64,000 nucleotides of DNA from Chara braunii (GCA_003427395.1 BFEA01000181.1:406731-470730), one strand, 5' to 3'; counted from the first letter of the stretch, positions 1 to 10,322 are shown. The notes: generated from the sequence alone by a model not told the origin. Translations and numbers: made by a program.

Positions 1-825
1 TCACCAAAGCTGGTACCTTTTTTGAGTTTTGGGTTTGCCCCTGACGCTTTTGTTGACCGCCTTGCCGCGACCGCCTGCCTTAACCTTTACTAGAGTGGCG
101 AGGTTGCTACCCTCAGCACTATCCTCGTCCTCAAACTCTGTCCCGTCGACTAAGTCAGAATAATTATCGATCTTAGTTTGATTCCCTTCAAAGTCAACCA
201 TCATCAATCGACTAGATGTCTTCTTCCACTCCTATGGACTCTTCTTTCTTCCGCCCGTAAAGGGTTGTTGGGCTCCTCCTAGCCTAGCCTCTTAAGTCTA
301 AGGCCTTCTTGCTGAAGGAGTCCAGAGTGTGATATTCGATGCTGGCCTTGCTGACCAGCAAGTTCTTCACGTTTGTGGGAAGACATCTCAAGAACATGGT
401 CATCAAGACTTGTGGATTATAGCGCACGCCGGGGACGACAATGAGACGCTCCACGGTAGAGGTAAGTGTGCATGCGCGGACTTGTGCTTTTTAGTATCAA
501 GCCGGGTCAACGCGTCAGTGGCCTGCTGGGCCTGCTGAGGGTTGCGTCATTGCGTTTCTACCGACTCCATCAAACTCTCTAAAGTATGGGTCTTAGCCCT
601 ATCGTTCATCCGCCTGCCGAACCCTTTTGAGGCTACTAATCCATCTAACCATCGCGCTGCCGAACCCTCAAGATACGAGGCGGCAGTGTTCACCTCTTCC
701 TCTAACAATGTCCTCTTTGCAATGACCCACGCTGGGACCGTTCTCAACCAAGTGTCGAGAGCCTCATCGTTCTTATCACCTATAAGAAGTTTGAGGGTGG
801 TTTCAGAGGGGTCTTGGGGTACCAA
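1..825 (-). pseudogene. Gypsy-type gag remnant, C-terminal half
   Basis: Read on the minus strand this is retrotransposon gag-like sequence in at least three frames. At 825-547 there is a helical capsid-like segment with ASYLEGSAARWLDGL followed by a Gln-rich tail. At about 470-300 another frame gives VERLIVVPGVRYNPQVL and a stretch ending in FSKKALDLRG and a stop. At 207-1 a third frame holds an acidic segment (DGTEFEDEDSAEGSN) then a basic Gly/Lys/Arg tail, as in gag C-termini. No zinc knuckle is visible. The frame changes and stops show it is dead. It runs off the left edge, so any pol lies outside. Gag assignment rests on composition and resemblance to gypsy gags of related genomes; no catalytic motif is available to prove it. 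Confidence 0.55.
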
Positions 826-937
826 GGTTGCTGTTGTCCCACTGGTGGGACCTGAAGATGAAGAAGCAACAGTTGGGCTGCTGCTGCTGATGTACCGCTT
901 GGTGAACTGTTATACTGAGATGTAGTGGCACCGGTCA

Positions 938-1570
938 TCACGGTGAGGAGATCGGTGATGGAAAGACTGGAGGCCGGAAACTAGGCCCGCCTATTGAAGA
1001 TGTGAAGGCTCTCCCCATCCCCCACATGACACTCAGTATCTGGTCAATGGTATCCAGGATGGCATCGAGTTTGCTGTCCATGTAAGCATGCATGGACAGT
1101 AGACCTGCCTTGAGAACTCTACCTGTGTCATCCAGGACAGCATAATCTAACCCTTCTACTGCAGCCTTGTCTATCCTCTTACTCTCTAGTCTAGCTTTCC
1201 TAGTTCTAATCTCTGTTTCTCTTTCAATAGCCTCTCTAAGTTCCTTTTCTAATCGTAAGCGGATCAACTCCACTTGCTGTAGTTCAGTGGCCTCTCTAGT
1301 GCTTGGCGGCGGCGAACTGTACTGCAAGCCGGCCATCTGACTAGGACTAGATCCTACCGTACTGGATGAGGACCGCGCATTGGTCGGCATTCGAAAGGAC
1401 TGCCCACCTGAAGAGCCCGCTGCAGATGTAGCCCTTGCTACTGCGTTAGCTAACGCTTGTTCTGCAGCTGCTGCTGCCTCCCTAGCAGTATCTAGATGTC
1501 GGGCCCTTGCTTCGGCCCTGAACCTTCTCTCGTCACCAGGAAGCAGAACCTGAGAATTCCTGTATCCCAC
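938..1570 (-). pseudogene. Gag N-terminal coiled-coil region of the same remnant
   Basis: An open frame of 210 codons on the minus strand. Residues about 10-45 are Ala/Glu/Arg-rich (EARARHLDTAREAAAAAEQ), followed by a Ser-rich linker and then a charged segment (LEKELREAIERETEIRTRK) predicted to form a coiled coil. It is upstream in minus-strand order of the gag piece at 1-825 and is separated from it by a frame change around 830-937, where the DNA still encodes low-complexity Ser/Gln/Leu. No known enzyme domain is present. Most likely the N-terminal part of a gypsy gag; an unrelated low-complexity protein cannot be excluded. Confidence 0.5.
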
Positions 1571-1935
1571 TGTGTTTGTATTCTATCATCAGTTGTGCCT
1601 GCACCACTATCTGATCCGCTCATCAGCTAGTCAGGCACTATTTGCACTAATGCCCTCTGTGGGGCCTACCATAGCATGTGTCTGACCAAGTTGAAAAATA
1701 AATAAAAATAATATTCAGTAAGTCACCTAGGCTACTGTTCAAGCGGTATCAACAACATTTGGTCAAGCTGTACGCATGATCTAATCCTACCTTGATTAGT
1801 TTCACTCACAGCAGCTTCGATCAGAAATGGCTATGGTAGAACACTACAGTACTAATATAGGCTGTTCGTTAGGTGTTAGCAGTCCATCCACCAACTAATC
1901 AAAAATAAAAATAAATCATGTGAGCAGCAGATGTA
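1571..1935. other. Spacer between gag remnant and E1 5' LTR
   Basis: No gene or recognisable RNA is seen. The only local features are short A-rich runs such as the one near 1693-1712. Confidence 0.5.
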
Positions 1936-2967
1936 TGTGCAGTAACCCAGTTCAGAGGTAGCCTGGGCCCCATAACTCAGCCCCAGGCAACGCAGACCTG
2001 AGTCGGTCTGCACTGGGCTGTGTGACCAAGACACGCCCAGGCCTGAGTCTGCTGCGTTTGGCTGTGTGACCAAACGCTGCACACTGGAAATTCAAGGGTG
2101 AAAGTCAACTCTAGAGTCAAAGGTACCGTGCCCAGGCCCTTGGTTGGATACACTCACTTGTTGTGAGCAGGTACCCAGACAGCATCCAGACCGGAGAGAA
2201 TTCGGTTTCAGACCAATCTGGGCCCTCGTTTGCATTGAGATCTGGACGGCTGAGGGATGCAGCATCCGGGGTCCAGACCCCGCGTCAACGCTACATAAGC
2301 GCCGACTTCCTAGCTTTGACATTCATTCTGTCTTGCGTTGATGCTGACTTCACGCGTTGACTTCAACGCTGGCTCGACGCTACGATGCTGGCATTGTGTT
2401 TCGGCAAGGCGCTGCTGGTCCGGCATGGTGGCTGGCTTGCACCTGTCTTCTTGGCATGCTGACGTGGCAGCTGCCATGCGCTGTTGCTGATGTGGCTGCT
2501 GCCACGTGTATCATTGGCTGATGTGGCTGCTGCCACGTGTTCTTCTGTTTGCTGACAAGGCGAAGCTACGTGACTTGTATTGCTGTTCTGATTATGGTCA
2601 TTCGGGAGGAGATCGGGACTGTGGAGAGATCATGGATACGTACCTGTTGGTCTTCATGTCGTCATTTCTCCAGCGCTGATGAGGGACTAAATTAGACGTG
2701 CCATGTGGCACATTGAGGTTACTTCAGATACTTGTTCAGACTATTGACTATTGAGGTGGTGGTCGAGGAGGGAGCCCGAAGCAGGAGTGGGCCTTGTATT
2801 CATTTTCCTTTCCTTTTTCTAATCTCCCTCCTCTCTCTTCGTCTATGTATGATTATCTCATCTCATTCTTTCGGGATACGACTTTTACTATTGGTAATCA
2901 TCAGCTGGTTGACATTTATCTGGGCTTGCATTGTTGACAATTGTCTTCACAATCTGGGTTCATTGCA
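1936..2967 (+). repeat. 5' LTR of E1
   Basis: About 1030 bp, starting TG (TGTGCAGTAACCCAG) and ending at CATTGCA just before the primer binding site. It matches the E2 LTRs at 32505 and 40190 throughout, for example the AGACACGCCCAGGCCTGAGT block and the shared TACATAAG box near 2293 that could serve as a TATA element. The right half carries copies of GCTGACGTGGC. The start was set by alignment with TGTAATAACCC of E2. Confidence 0.88.
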
Positions 2968-2970
2968 ATT

Positions 2971-2982
2971 TGGTATCAGACC
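2971..2982 (+). promoter_or_regulatory. Primer binding site of E1 (initiator Met tRNA type)
   Basis: TGGTATCAGACC directly after the LTR. The usual plant retrotransposon site, complementary to the 3' end of initiator tRNA-Met, is TGGTATCAGAGC, so one base differs. Confidence 0.85.
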
Positions 2983-3065
2983 AGTTCTCCAGATGACGAC
3001 GATTGTACACGTGTACACGTGCCAGGTGGCGTGCAGGTAAGTGGGGTGCGCACGTGTGCTGAATA

Positions 3066-3705
3066 GGTGATGACGTGGCAAGAGATACGCCGGGGATGCT
3101 GACATGGCACGGACTTGGCGAGAAGACACTGTCGGGGTTGCTGACGAGGTACAGACTTCACTTGCGAGAGGAGATCCCAACGAGGCTGCTGACGTGGCAA
3201 TAGGGACCGCGACCAAGAGATACCGCACGCCAGCCTGGATCGCGATAGTGATCCAGCCTGGATCGCGATAGTGATGTGGCCTCGTGAACCCCTGCTGACG
3301 TGGCATAGGTCTCCTTGGCCGCGTCTGAGGACTTTGTTGCTGATTGCTGATGTGGCACTTCTCATAATGCTGACGCGCGATAGGGTCCATTGGAGATGCT
3401 GACGTGGCCTTGAGGAAACAGGATTGATTGCTGATGTGGCAGGAAGTAAGTCATCACACTTGTCTATGTGAGGTGGTGACTGCCTGCTGACGTGGCATCG
3501 GTCTCCTTGGCCGACGTGGCATAATCCGACTGGCTGGAACGACGACGGTATCTCAACGCGACGCATGGAAGTGGCACGTGACTAGGGTCAGAGTACACAT
3601 TTTGCTGACATGGCATCCCGTTCTTGGTTGACTGGACATTGTAGTACACGGTGCTGACGTGGCAGTACATGCTATGTTGGCACTCCAGGGATGACACGTG
3701 GCAGG
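3066..3705 (+). promoter_or_regulatory. Array of TGACGTGGCA-like ACGT-core motifs in the E1 leader
   Basis: About 15 copies of GCTGACGTGGCA or a one- to two-base variant (GCTGATGTGGCA, GCTGACATGGCA, GACACGTGGCA) lie in 640 bp of the untranslated leader, mostly on the same strand and 25-60 bp apart. ACGTGGC is the core bound by plant bZIP factors (G-box/ABRE class). The same array is at the same place in E2 and, shorter, in E3. A regulatory role is inferred; the alternative is a degenerate leader minisatellite. Confidence 0.6.
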
Positions 3706-4217
3706 CAGGAGTACTGCCAAGTAAGAGAAGCATTCTGAAGACGACGGCGGTACAACTGACTGAATCGACTATACAGCTATAGTGCCAGCTGTCAGGGAGA
3801 GTGCATCATCGCACTGACATCGGGAAGACACGGCGGGTTGCTGACAAACTGTTTTGTTGTTGTTGTTGGCATACTCACATTTTCATTTGCTGTGTTGTGG
3901 TGCTGTGCGTACTTACTTCTGTGTTGTATCTTATCACACGGGCCTGAGGTGGTATCTGTACACTCTTGTTTAGGACGTCACCACACAGACAGACAAAGAA
4001 CAACCATAGTTGGAAAATAGAAATAATTGTATTTGATTTTTTTCTTTGGTTCTCTGAAATCTTGCTGTTGTAGATCAGTGCGGCCGTGTAATTTATTATT
4101 GTTTATTGATTTTTTATTGTGCGGCAGACGTACATCAAGATGTATTCTCTCTGGAACTGTCTGAAATTTTTGGTGCTCACTCGATTTATTCCTTCTCGTT
4201 TCTTTCCCGTCTCACTC
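3706..4217 (+). other. Rest of E1 leader upstream of gag
   Basis: Untranslated leader continuing from the ACGT array to the gag start. It is collinear with 34246-34670 of E2 (shared GGCGGTACAACTGACT and TCACACGGGCCTGA). No conserved ORF is shared between the two copies. Confidence 0.6.
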
Positions 4218-5952
4218 ATGTTTGGTATTGATGAGGAGACCCCCGACCCCCGAACCAGACAGCAAGTAGAAGAGCGGAAGAAAGTTCTAATAGCCCGCTT
4301 GGATAAATTGATCTCTGAACTCCATGACGCAGGTGCTGAAGTTGAAGCCCACATACGAGCCCAGTTCGATTTGAGAGCAATACATGCTGCTATTGAATCG
4401 ATTGAGATAGACCCCAACGTCATGGGTGTTCAGAATTAACTTATCAAGTGTCGTCAGGCACTTGATAAGTATATCATTGAGCAACTTGCAAAAATTTCAG
4501 ATCGGAAGGAGGAGAAGAAAGAAGCTGTGTCTGGAGAAGTCGTGGACGAAAATATCAGACATCTAGAAGAAGCACTTGAAAGGGAGAAGAGAAGAAAAGA
4601 GGAAATGAGGAAGGAGAAAGAGAAATATACAGCAAGAACAAAAGATAGAAGAAATTCGACAAAATGTCATTGTAATCAAAGGGGAAGGACAGGCAGTTTC
4701 TTTGGCTCAACTCGTGACTTACCTTGCTCACCTAGAGATGAAGATTGATCAGTATGGTGTACGGATTGATGAAGTGACCGTGGGATTGCAAATGATTACC
4801 AATCTGGTCAAAGGAAAGAATCAGGCGATTGAAGAAGTCCGAACTGAGAAAGAAGAGAAACCGAAGAAACTGTTGGGAGACGCAATGAAGTCTCTTGAGG
4901 TAGAGACTTTGAAATCAGACGAGAAGAAAAGGGAGCCTTCAAGTCCGCCGAAGTCTTCCGATCGAAAGAAGGATACCACCACACAACCTGAGAAACCAAA
5001 AAGGAAGGAGAAAGTCAAAATGAAATTGCCTTTCACATTCTGCAACAAAAAATATGACAATTTATTGTTCTGGATTGCTGAAATACAGACGTATTGTAGT
5101 ACGACCCCTGTTGAACCCGAATCCCAGGTTGCTTTCTCTACTTTTTGTCTTGGCGGGGAAGCAAAGGAATGGGTTTTGGCCGAAGCCAATGCGGCAGGGT
5201 TTGAAGACATTGGGGAGTGGGCTGGAACTTTGAACTTGAAGCAGTTCCTTAAGGAACACTTCTTGGACAAAACGACGGCGGACAAGACCTTTGACAAACT
5301 CACCACAATTGGTCAAAAACATTGGACCTTTGTGGACTCGCTGTCTCGAGAAGTTGATCGGTTGCCGCAGGTTCCGGGACTGAACCTGCAAGACAACCAA
5401 GTCTTGTACATCTATTCCCGTGCTCTGCCCGAGCCCATTCGTGGACAACTCGTGGCAGAGTCAAAGTCAGGTAAGTATAATTATAGGCAGTTTCGGGACC
5501 TTGCTCTCCAACGAGAGCAAATGACTTCTCAGGTTAAGAGTTCGTATGCGTCTGTTATGAAGTATGGTGGTGGCGCAGGTACTGGTAAGCGGATACTTTG
5601 GCGCCAAAAGCGCCAGGACCACACCCTCGCCGTCTTTGATGACGATACTGTGGAGAAGTGGCCATTGGAGGTCGAGGGTGTGGCAAGCAGCAGAGATTCC
5701 GGGAAGTGGGAAGTCACTACTGCCGTGGTCAACAAGAGAGGACCACGACCACCAGTAATGAAGAAGAAGAAACCACGCTCGTTTCCTGAGCATCCCGGAA
5801 TTGTGGTCGGGAAGCCATGGGAAAATATGTGAATGTCTCAAGAAACGTGGCAGGAAAAAGTGGATAATGCACAATGTCTAAAGTGTGGTAGCTCAGGGCA
5901 TGTGATTGCATGGTGCCCACTTATCCGTAACCCAAAAGCGAGCCGCCAGTAG
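4218..5952 (+). pseudogene. E1 gag (capsid and CCHC zinc knuckle)
   Basis: Gag forms the virus-like particle and packages the element RNA. The ATG at 4218 opens a helical N-terminal region (4218-4439, then a frame break) rich in Lys/Glu. The frame from about 4702 holds a conserved capsid core with LLFWIAEIQTYC, GGEAKEWVL, LPQVPGLNLQDNQVLYIY and LALQREQMTSQV. A TGA at 5830 replaces a GGG found in E2. In the same frame beyond it lies a zinc knuckle, CLKCGSSGHVIAWC (C-x2-C-x4-H-x4-C), about 5876-5917. The frame ends at TAG 5950, inside the frameshift hairpin. The stop, the break near 4440 and a frameshift around 4700 make it a pseudogene. Confidence 0.85.
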
Positions 5953-5973
5953 GAGTAGCATCTGCTCCTACTG
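5931..5973 (+). promoter_or_regulatory. Putative -1 ribosomal frameshift signal at E1 gag-pol junction
   Basis: CCCAAAA (5931-5937) sits in the gag frame as C CCA AAA, the X XXY YYZ pattern for tandem -1 slippage. After 9 nt comes an inverted repeat, arms 5947-5958 and 5962-5973, loop CAT, giving a 12-bp stem with one U.G pair in RNA. The gag stop TAG (5950) is inside the 5' arm. The pol frame (GTA at 5949) is -1 relative to gag. The same layout occurs in E2 at 36521-36563. Confidence 0.65.
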
Positions 5974-5982
5974 AGTCTAAGG

Positions 5983-6046
5983 GTTTGGACAAAGATGAAG
6001 GTAAGGCGCCAAGAGTTTGGACCAAGATGAAGGTAAGGCGCCTACG
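5983..6046 (+). repeat. 32-bp tandem duplication in E1 pol
   Basis: Two adjacent copies (5983-6014 and 6015-6046) beginning GTTTGGAC. E2 has one. The unit is not a multiple of three, so it shifts the pol frame; this explains why the protease frame from 6017 differs from the frame entered by the -1 signal. Confidence 0.85.
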
Positions 6047-6580
6047 ACCCCTTCCAACCCTTTGACTCGCATGGCAGAGGATGGTTCTTCTTCGGCCCAT
6101 CGTCCGGAACACCCTGAACCTGTCTTATGTACTGTCTCTCTGGACGACTCTCTTGACGAGCTTGGTATCGAGTTGCTAGCATTACAAAGCTCGTGGGCTA
6201 AGAAATCTAAGTCTAAGGGTGACTTACTACTCGCGAACGTAGAGATTGCACGTATACGCGTAGGTGCACTATTGGACTCAGGATCCACACGATCCTACAT
6301 ATCCGAGAAAGCAATCCGCAAGTGGCATCTCGAAATGAAGGTAAAAGATATGTCTCGACCTATCACGTTTATTATCGCTGACAGACGCACAATCACTATC
6401 TTGCAATGTGTTGATCGTGTTAAATGTCGATTTCGCACCAAGGAAGGAAAAAAGATTCTTCACGAGGTATCCTTCTTGGTCGAAAAAAAATTACCCTTTG
6501 ACTTGATTCTGGGAATGGACTGGCACGAGGAAGCCAACCCAGATATCAAGTTCAAAGAAAAGATTGTTGCAATTGCATGA
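6017..6580 (+). pseudogene. E1 retropepsin-like aspartic protease
   Basis: The domain cleaves the Gag-Pol polyprotein. The catalytic motif is ALLDSGSTRSYIS (D-S-G), near residues 85-97 of this frame, followed by the typical second half with LPFDLILGMDWH, which matches the ILGxxW signature of gypsy proteases. Upstream is a Pro/Ser-rich linker (PTTPSNPLTR). The frame ends by a one-base insertion near 6570 compared with E2, after which the linker to RT continues in another frame from 6564. Confidence 0.85.
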
Positions 6581-7470
6581 TGCACACTCCGAATTGAAAC
6601 CTATCAAATTGTTTCATGAGTCTGGATCTGACGCTAGTCTCTCTATCTGTTGTATGAGTTATCCAGCATTCCGATCAATGGTTTCAAAGAAAAGGTTGGA
6701 ACAGGAAGTAATGATGGTATTAGTAAAGAAAGCAGGTGAGTCTTTTACTTCTTATCCTCCTTCGATTGAAAAATTCTTGGATGAGTATAAAGATCTACAA
6801 ATTGAACCAACAAGAATAACTGAGTGTGCAATTAAGCACACCATTGAAATTATTCCTGGTAGTAAGATTCCCAAGGGCCCTATCTACCGAATGTCTGCTA
6901 GGGAACTTGAGGAATTAAGGAAATAACTGCAAGACTTGACAGAAAAAGGATGGATACGCCCGAGCTCCTCTCCTTATGGTGTTCCTGTCTTGTTTGTACC
7001 AAAGAAGGAAGGTGAGTTACGTCTATGTATAAATTACAGAGGGTTGAATGTCGTCACTGTTAAGAATGTTGAACCGCTTCCTCGCTTTGACGACTTACTT
7101 GACCAGTTACAGGGATGCAAGTACTTTAGCAAGATCGACTTGAAGTCTGGGTATCACCAGATCGAGGTGGAACCCTCCGATCAGCATAAGACTGCTTTTC
7201 GGACCAGGTATGGCCACTATGAGTTCGTGGTAATGCCCTTCGGATTAACGAATGCCCCTGCCACTTTTCAAAGGTCAATAAATGACTTGTTTCGTCAATG
7301 GTTGGATAAGTGTGTCATTGTCTATCTCGATGATATTCTAGTGTATAATAAAACACTAGAAGATCATGAGAAGCACCTTCGTCTCGTGCCAGAAAGAAGT
7401 TTGAGTTTGCTAAGTCTGAAGTATTATACCTAGGACACATAGTAAACGAGAAGGTCTAAGGCCGGAAGAG
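6581..7470 (+). pseudogene. E1 reverse transcriptase
   Basis: RNA-dependent DNA polymerase of the element. After a connector there are RT motifs in order: [33 protein letters not shown] (first catalytic Asp), [15 protein letters not shown], and [12 protein letters not shown] (YLDD catalytic pair near 7325). Damage relative to E2: CAA to TAA at about 6924, and a deletion of roughly 35 bp near 7390, after which the frame changes. The domain is otherwise well preserved. Confidence 0.92.
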
Positions 7471-8297
7471 AAAAAAATATCAGCAATTAGGGATTTGCCA
7501 CAACCTAAGTCTATTACTGAACTGAGATCTTTACTTAGTCTAGCTAGTTATTATAGGAAGTTTGTTAGAAACTTCTCACTGACTGTTGCACCAATGCGAA
7601 GATTGTTAAAGAAAGAAGCTATTTGGCTGTGGGATAAGGATTGTGAGTCTTCCTTTCGGAAATTGAAGTATGCACTAAATCACTACCCTGTCCTTAAGAT
7701 TGATGACCCGTCCTTGCCTTTCATTGTCACCACTGACGGAAGTCAGTATGGGACTGGTGCTGTTCTCCAACAGGATGACGGCAAAGGCTATAGGCCCATA
7801 GAATTTATGTTTAAACGACTGTCGTGTGACAAAGTCGCCAATTCCACATATGAAAGAGAACTCTATGCCTTAGTCTGTGCGTTGGACACATGAAGGCACT
7901 ACCTGTTAGAGAGGCACTTTACTGTGTATTCAGACCACTCAACCCTACAGTGGATAAAAACACAGTCCAGACTTTCTGATAAGCTGGTAAAATGGTCTGC
8001 ACTCATTGATACCTTTGACTTTGAACTCAAGACTATCAAAGGTAAGTTTAATGTGGTTGCAGATGCTTTGTCCCGACGTAGTGGTTTCTTTGGTGCAATT
8101 GTCTCTTTACTTGGATGTTGGGAATGACCTGAAAGACCAGATTCGCCAAGGATATGCTACTGATCCTATCTGGAAACCAATGATGGATATCTTACGACAT
8201 CCGTCCCAACTACCCAACTATAGACTGACTGATGGGTTGTTGTTCTTGATTGACCAAACCGAACAAAGATTGTGTATTCCTCATAAGGAAGAGATTA
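7471..8297 (+). pseudogene. E1 RNase H and linker to integrase
   Basis: RNase H removes the RNA strand during reverse transcription. It starts with the tether segment ITELRSLLSLASYYRKF, then FIVTTDGSQYGTGAVL (catalytic Asp; usual TDAS is TDGS here), TYERELYALV (Glu), VYSDHSTLQWI (Asp) and NVVADALSRR (Asp). A TGA at about 7891 replaces the Trp codon present in E2, and a one-base change near 8105 shifts the frame. The last codons before 8297 encode IPHKEEIK, which continues after the nested transposon at 9766. Confidence 0.88.
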
Positions 8298-8483
8298 AAC
8301 CACAAGTACCTCGCTCAGTGTTCGGCCGCGGGCCTTCCCGTATACGCGCCGCAGCCTCAGGCTGGTCGGCCAAGGGAAGGCCCAAGGCCGGGCCCCGCTT
8401 CTGTAGGGACGACACACGATCAAAAAAGAAAGAAGAAAAAAAAAATGAAATTCACAAACGAAAAAAAAAAACAACGGGAAAAC

Positions 8484-8492
8484 AGTTGAAGT

Positions 8493-8525
<33 letters not shown>

Positions 8526-8583
8526 CTCGTTTCGAAAAACGAAACGGGAGAAGATGCATTCCCGCTCCCTTTCTCGAACGAGC

Positions 8584-8619
<36 letters not shown>

Positions 8620-8651
8620 GCGAGTTCGCCGCGACCCTCCGTGTAGGTCGC

Positions 8652-8703
<52 letters not shown>
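8484..8703. repeat. GA/CT microsatellites and nested hairpins
   Basis: (GA)n at about 8492-8522 and 8585-8614 and (CT)n at 8657-8703. Between the first two is a hairpin, CTCGTTTCG-AAAAA-CGAAACGGG. The second GA tract followed by GGCGGCGA is complementary to TCGCCGCC followed by the CT tract, so the segment can fold into one long stem. It lies inside the nested DNA transposon. Confidence 0.85.
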
Positions 8704-8706
<3 letters not shown>

Positions 8707-8787
8707 GCGGGTGGCCTCATGGTATTGAGCCCTCGATAGGATGAGAAAATCGAATGAATCTGGCCCTATAGCGTGGGAATATACATT

Positions 8788-9599
8788 NNNNNNNNNNNNN
8801 NNNNNNNNNNNNNNNNNNNNNNNNNNNNNNNNNNNNNNNNNNNNNNNNNNNNNNNNNNNNNNNNNNNNNNNNNNNNNNNNNNNNNNNNNNNNNNNNNNNN
8901 NNNNNNNNNNNNNNNNNNNNNNNNNNNNNNNNNNNNNNNNNNNNNNNNNNNNNNNNNNNNNNNNNNNNNNNNNNNNNNNNNNNNNNNNNNNNNNNNNNNN
9001 NNNNNNNNNNNNNNNNNNNNNNNNNNNNNNNNNNNNNNNNNNNNNNNNNNNNNNNNNNNNNNNNNNNNNNNNNNNNNNNNNNNNNNNNNNNNNNNNNNNN
9101 NNNNNNNNNNNNNNNNNNNNNNNNNNNNNNNNNNNNNNNNNNNNNNNNNNNNNNNNNNNNNNNNNNNNNNNNNNNNNNNNNNNNNNNNNNNNNNNNNNNN
9201 NNNNNNNNNNNNNNNNNNNNNNNNNNNNNNNNNNNNNNNNNNNNNNNNNNNNNNNNNNNNNNNNNNNNNNNNNNNNNNNNNNNNNNNNNNNNNNNNNNNN
9301 NNNNNNNNNNNNNNNNNNNNNNNNNNNNNNNNNNNNNNNNNNNNNNNNNNNNNNNNNNNNNNNNNNNNNNNNNNNNNNNNNNNNNNNNNNNNNNNNNNNN
9401 NNNNNNNNNNNNNNNNNNNNNNNNNNNNNNNNNNNNNNNNNNNNNNNNNNNNNNNNNNNNNNNNNNNNNNNNNNNNNNNNNNNNNNNNNNNNNNNNNNNN
9501 NNNNNNNNNNNNNNNNNNNNNNNNNNNNNNNNNNNNNNNNNNNNNNNNNNNNNNNNNNNNNNNNNNNNNNNNNNNNNNNNNNNNNNNNNNNNNNNNNNN
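8788..9599. other. Assembly gap (812 N)
   Basis: Unknown sequence inside the nested transposon. The gap starts soon after microsatellite DNA and ends in a tandem repeat, the likely cause of the assembly failure. Open frames drawn through the N run are meaningless. Confidence 0.95.
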
Positions 9600-9690
9600 T
9601 CCGACGTTCGGGATGCCTGCGCCCGGTGTTTTTTTTTTTTCGTTTTTTTCGTTCTTTCACTCCGACGTTCAGGATGCCTGCGCCCGGTAG
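9600..9690 (+). repeat. Tandem repeat at right edge of gap, 61-bp unit
   Basis: TCCGACGTTCGGGATGCCTG at 9600 recurs at 9661 with one change, separated by a T-rich spacer. The array probably extends into the gap. Confidence 0.7.
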
Positions 9691-9767
9691 TCCGAGCCTC
9701 GGCACGGATCGGCGTACCGGTCGGTCGAGGCCCGGACTCTATAGCTGGGCCAGGTACTGGTGGTTTA

Positions 9768-10322
9768 GGAGTCTGTTGATTGGGGAATGTCACGATTCTT
9801 AGGGTCATTTTGGTTTCAAGAAAACATATGTTGAAGTCAGAGAACGTTTTGAATGGAAGGGACTTAAAAAAGATGTACTAACATATGTATGTACCTGTTT
9901 AGTGTGCCAGAGAAACAAGCCGCCGCATGAGAATCCCTTTGGACTTCTCAAGCCATTACCTATACCAAGTGAACCAGGTGAGTTTATCTCAATTGACTTC
10001 ATGAGTCTGGTTAAAAGTCGCAATGGTAATAGTCAAGTGATGGTAATTGTGGACCGTTTTTCTAAATACGCTGTGTTTGTTCCCTTACCAGCAGAAGCGC
10101 GTACTGAACTTGTCATCCAGAAATTTCAGATGAGATGGGTCACTGAGTATGGGTTCCCTAAATCCATTGTGTCTGATCGAGATGTCAGGTTCACCAGTTT
10201 GCGATGGCAAAAGCTGATGGAAGCTTATGGCACGCGACTGACCATGTCGCCAGGGAGACATCCCGAAACGAATCGCCAGACTGAACAGATGAACCGTTTG
10301 TGCCAGCAACTTTTGCGCATGG
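9768..10322 (+). pseudogene. E1 integrase, zinc-binding and catalytic core (truncated)
   Basis: Integrase inserts the cDNA. The H-H-C-C module reads ECHDS, stop, GHFGFKKTYVEV and then CLVCQRNK. The catalytic core shows SIDFMS (first Asp), VSDRDVRFTS (second Asp) and HPETNRQTEQMN (Glu): the D,D-35-E triad is intact. A TAG at about 9796 replaces a Glu codon of E2. Homology to E2 ends at 10322, so the C-terminal and chromodomain-like parts are missing. Confidence 0.88.

Larger units (their letters stand above)
8298..9765 (+). mobile_element. TIR-bounded DNA transposon nested in E1 integrase
   Basis: The E1 sequence is interrupted here relative to E2. The ends are imperfect inverted repeats: left AACCACAAGTACCTCGCTC, right (reverse complement) AACCACCAGTACCTGGCCC. 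Both sides are flanked by TA (8296-8297 and 9766-9767); removing the insert and one TA restores the E2 spacing exactly over 29 aligned bases. No transposase is visible in the known part, but 812 bases are N. TA duplication suggests a Tc1/mariner-like origin; other superfamilies with short duplications are possible. Confidence 0.75.
1936..10322 (+). mobile_element. Ty3/gypsy LTR retrotransposon E1, 3'-truncated
   Basis: In order: 5' LTR, Met-tRNA-type primer binding site, long leader, gag with zinc knuckle, protease, RT, RNase H and integrase. That order (integrase last) defines Ty3/gypsy. It aligns along its whole length with E2 (32505 onward). Homology to E2 stops at about 10322, just after the integrase catalytic Glu, and unrelated sequence follows, so the integrase C-terminus, polypurine tract and 3' LTR are gone. 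Point stops (5830, 6924), frameshifts (about 6570, 7430), a 32-bp tandem duplication (5983-6046) and a nested DNA transposon (8298-9765) make it non-autonomous. Confidence 0.93.

Noticed and set aside
8298-8320. Harbinger-type TTA/TAA target duplication for the nested transposon
   Set aside because: Left and right flanks do not give matching three-base words with symmetric ends; TA fits the E2 empty site without gaps.
8452-9808. Long open frames across 8452-9808
   Set aside because: They run through 812 N and GA/CT repeats; the translation is mostly unknown residues.
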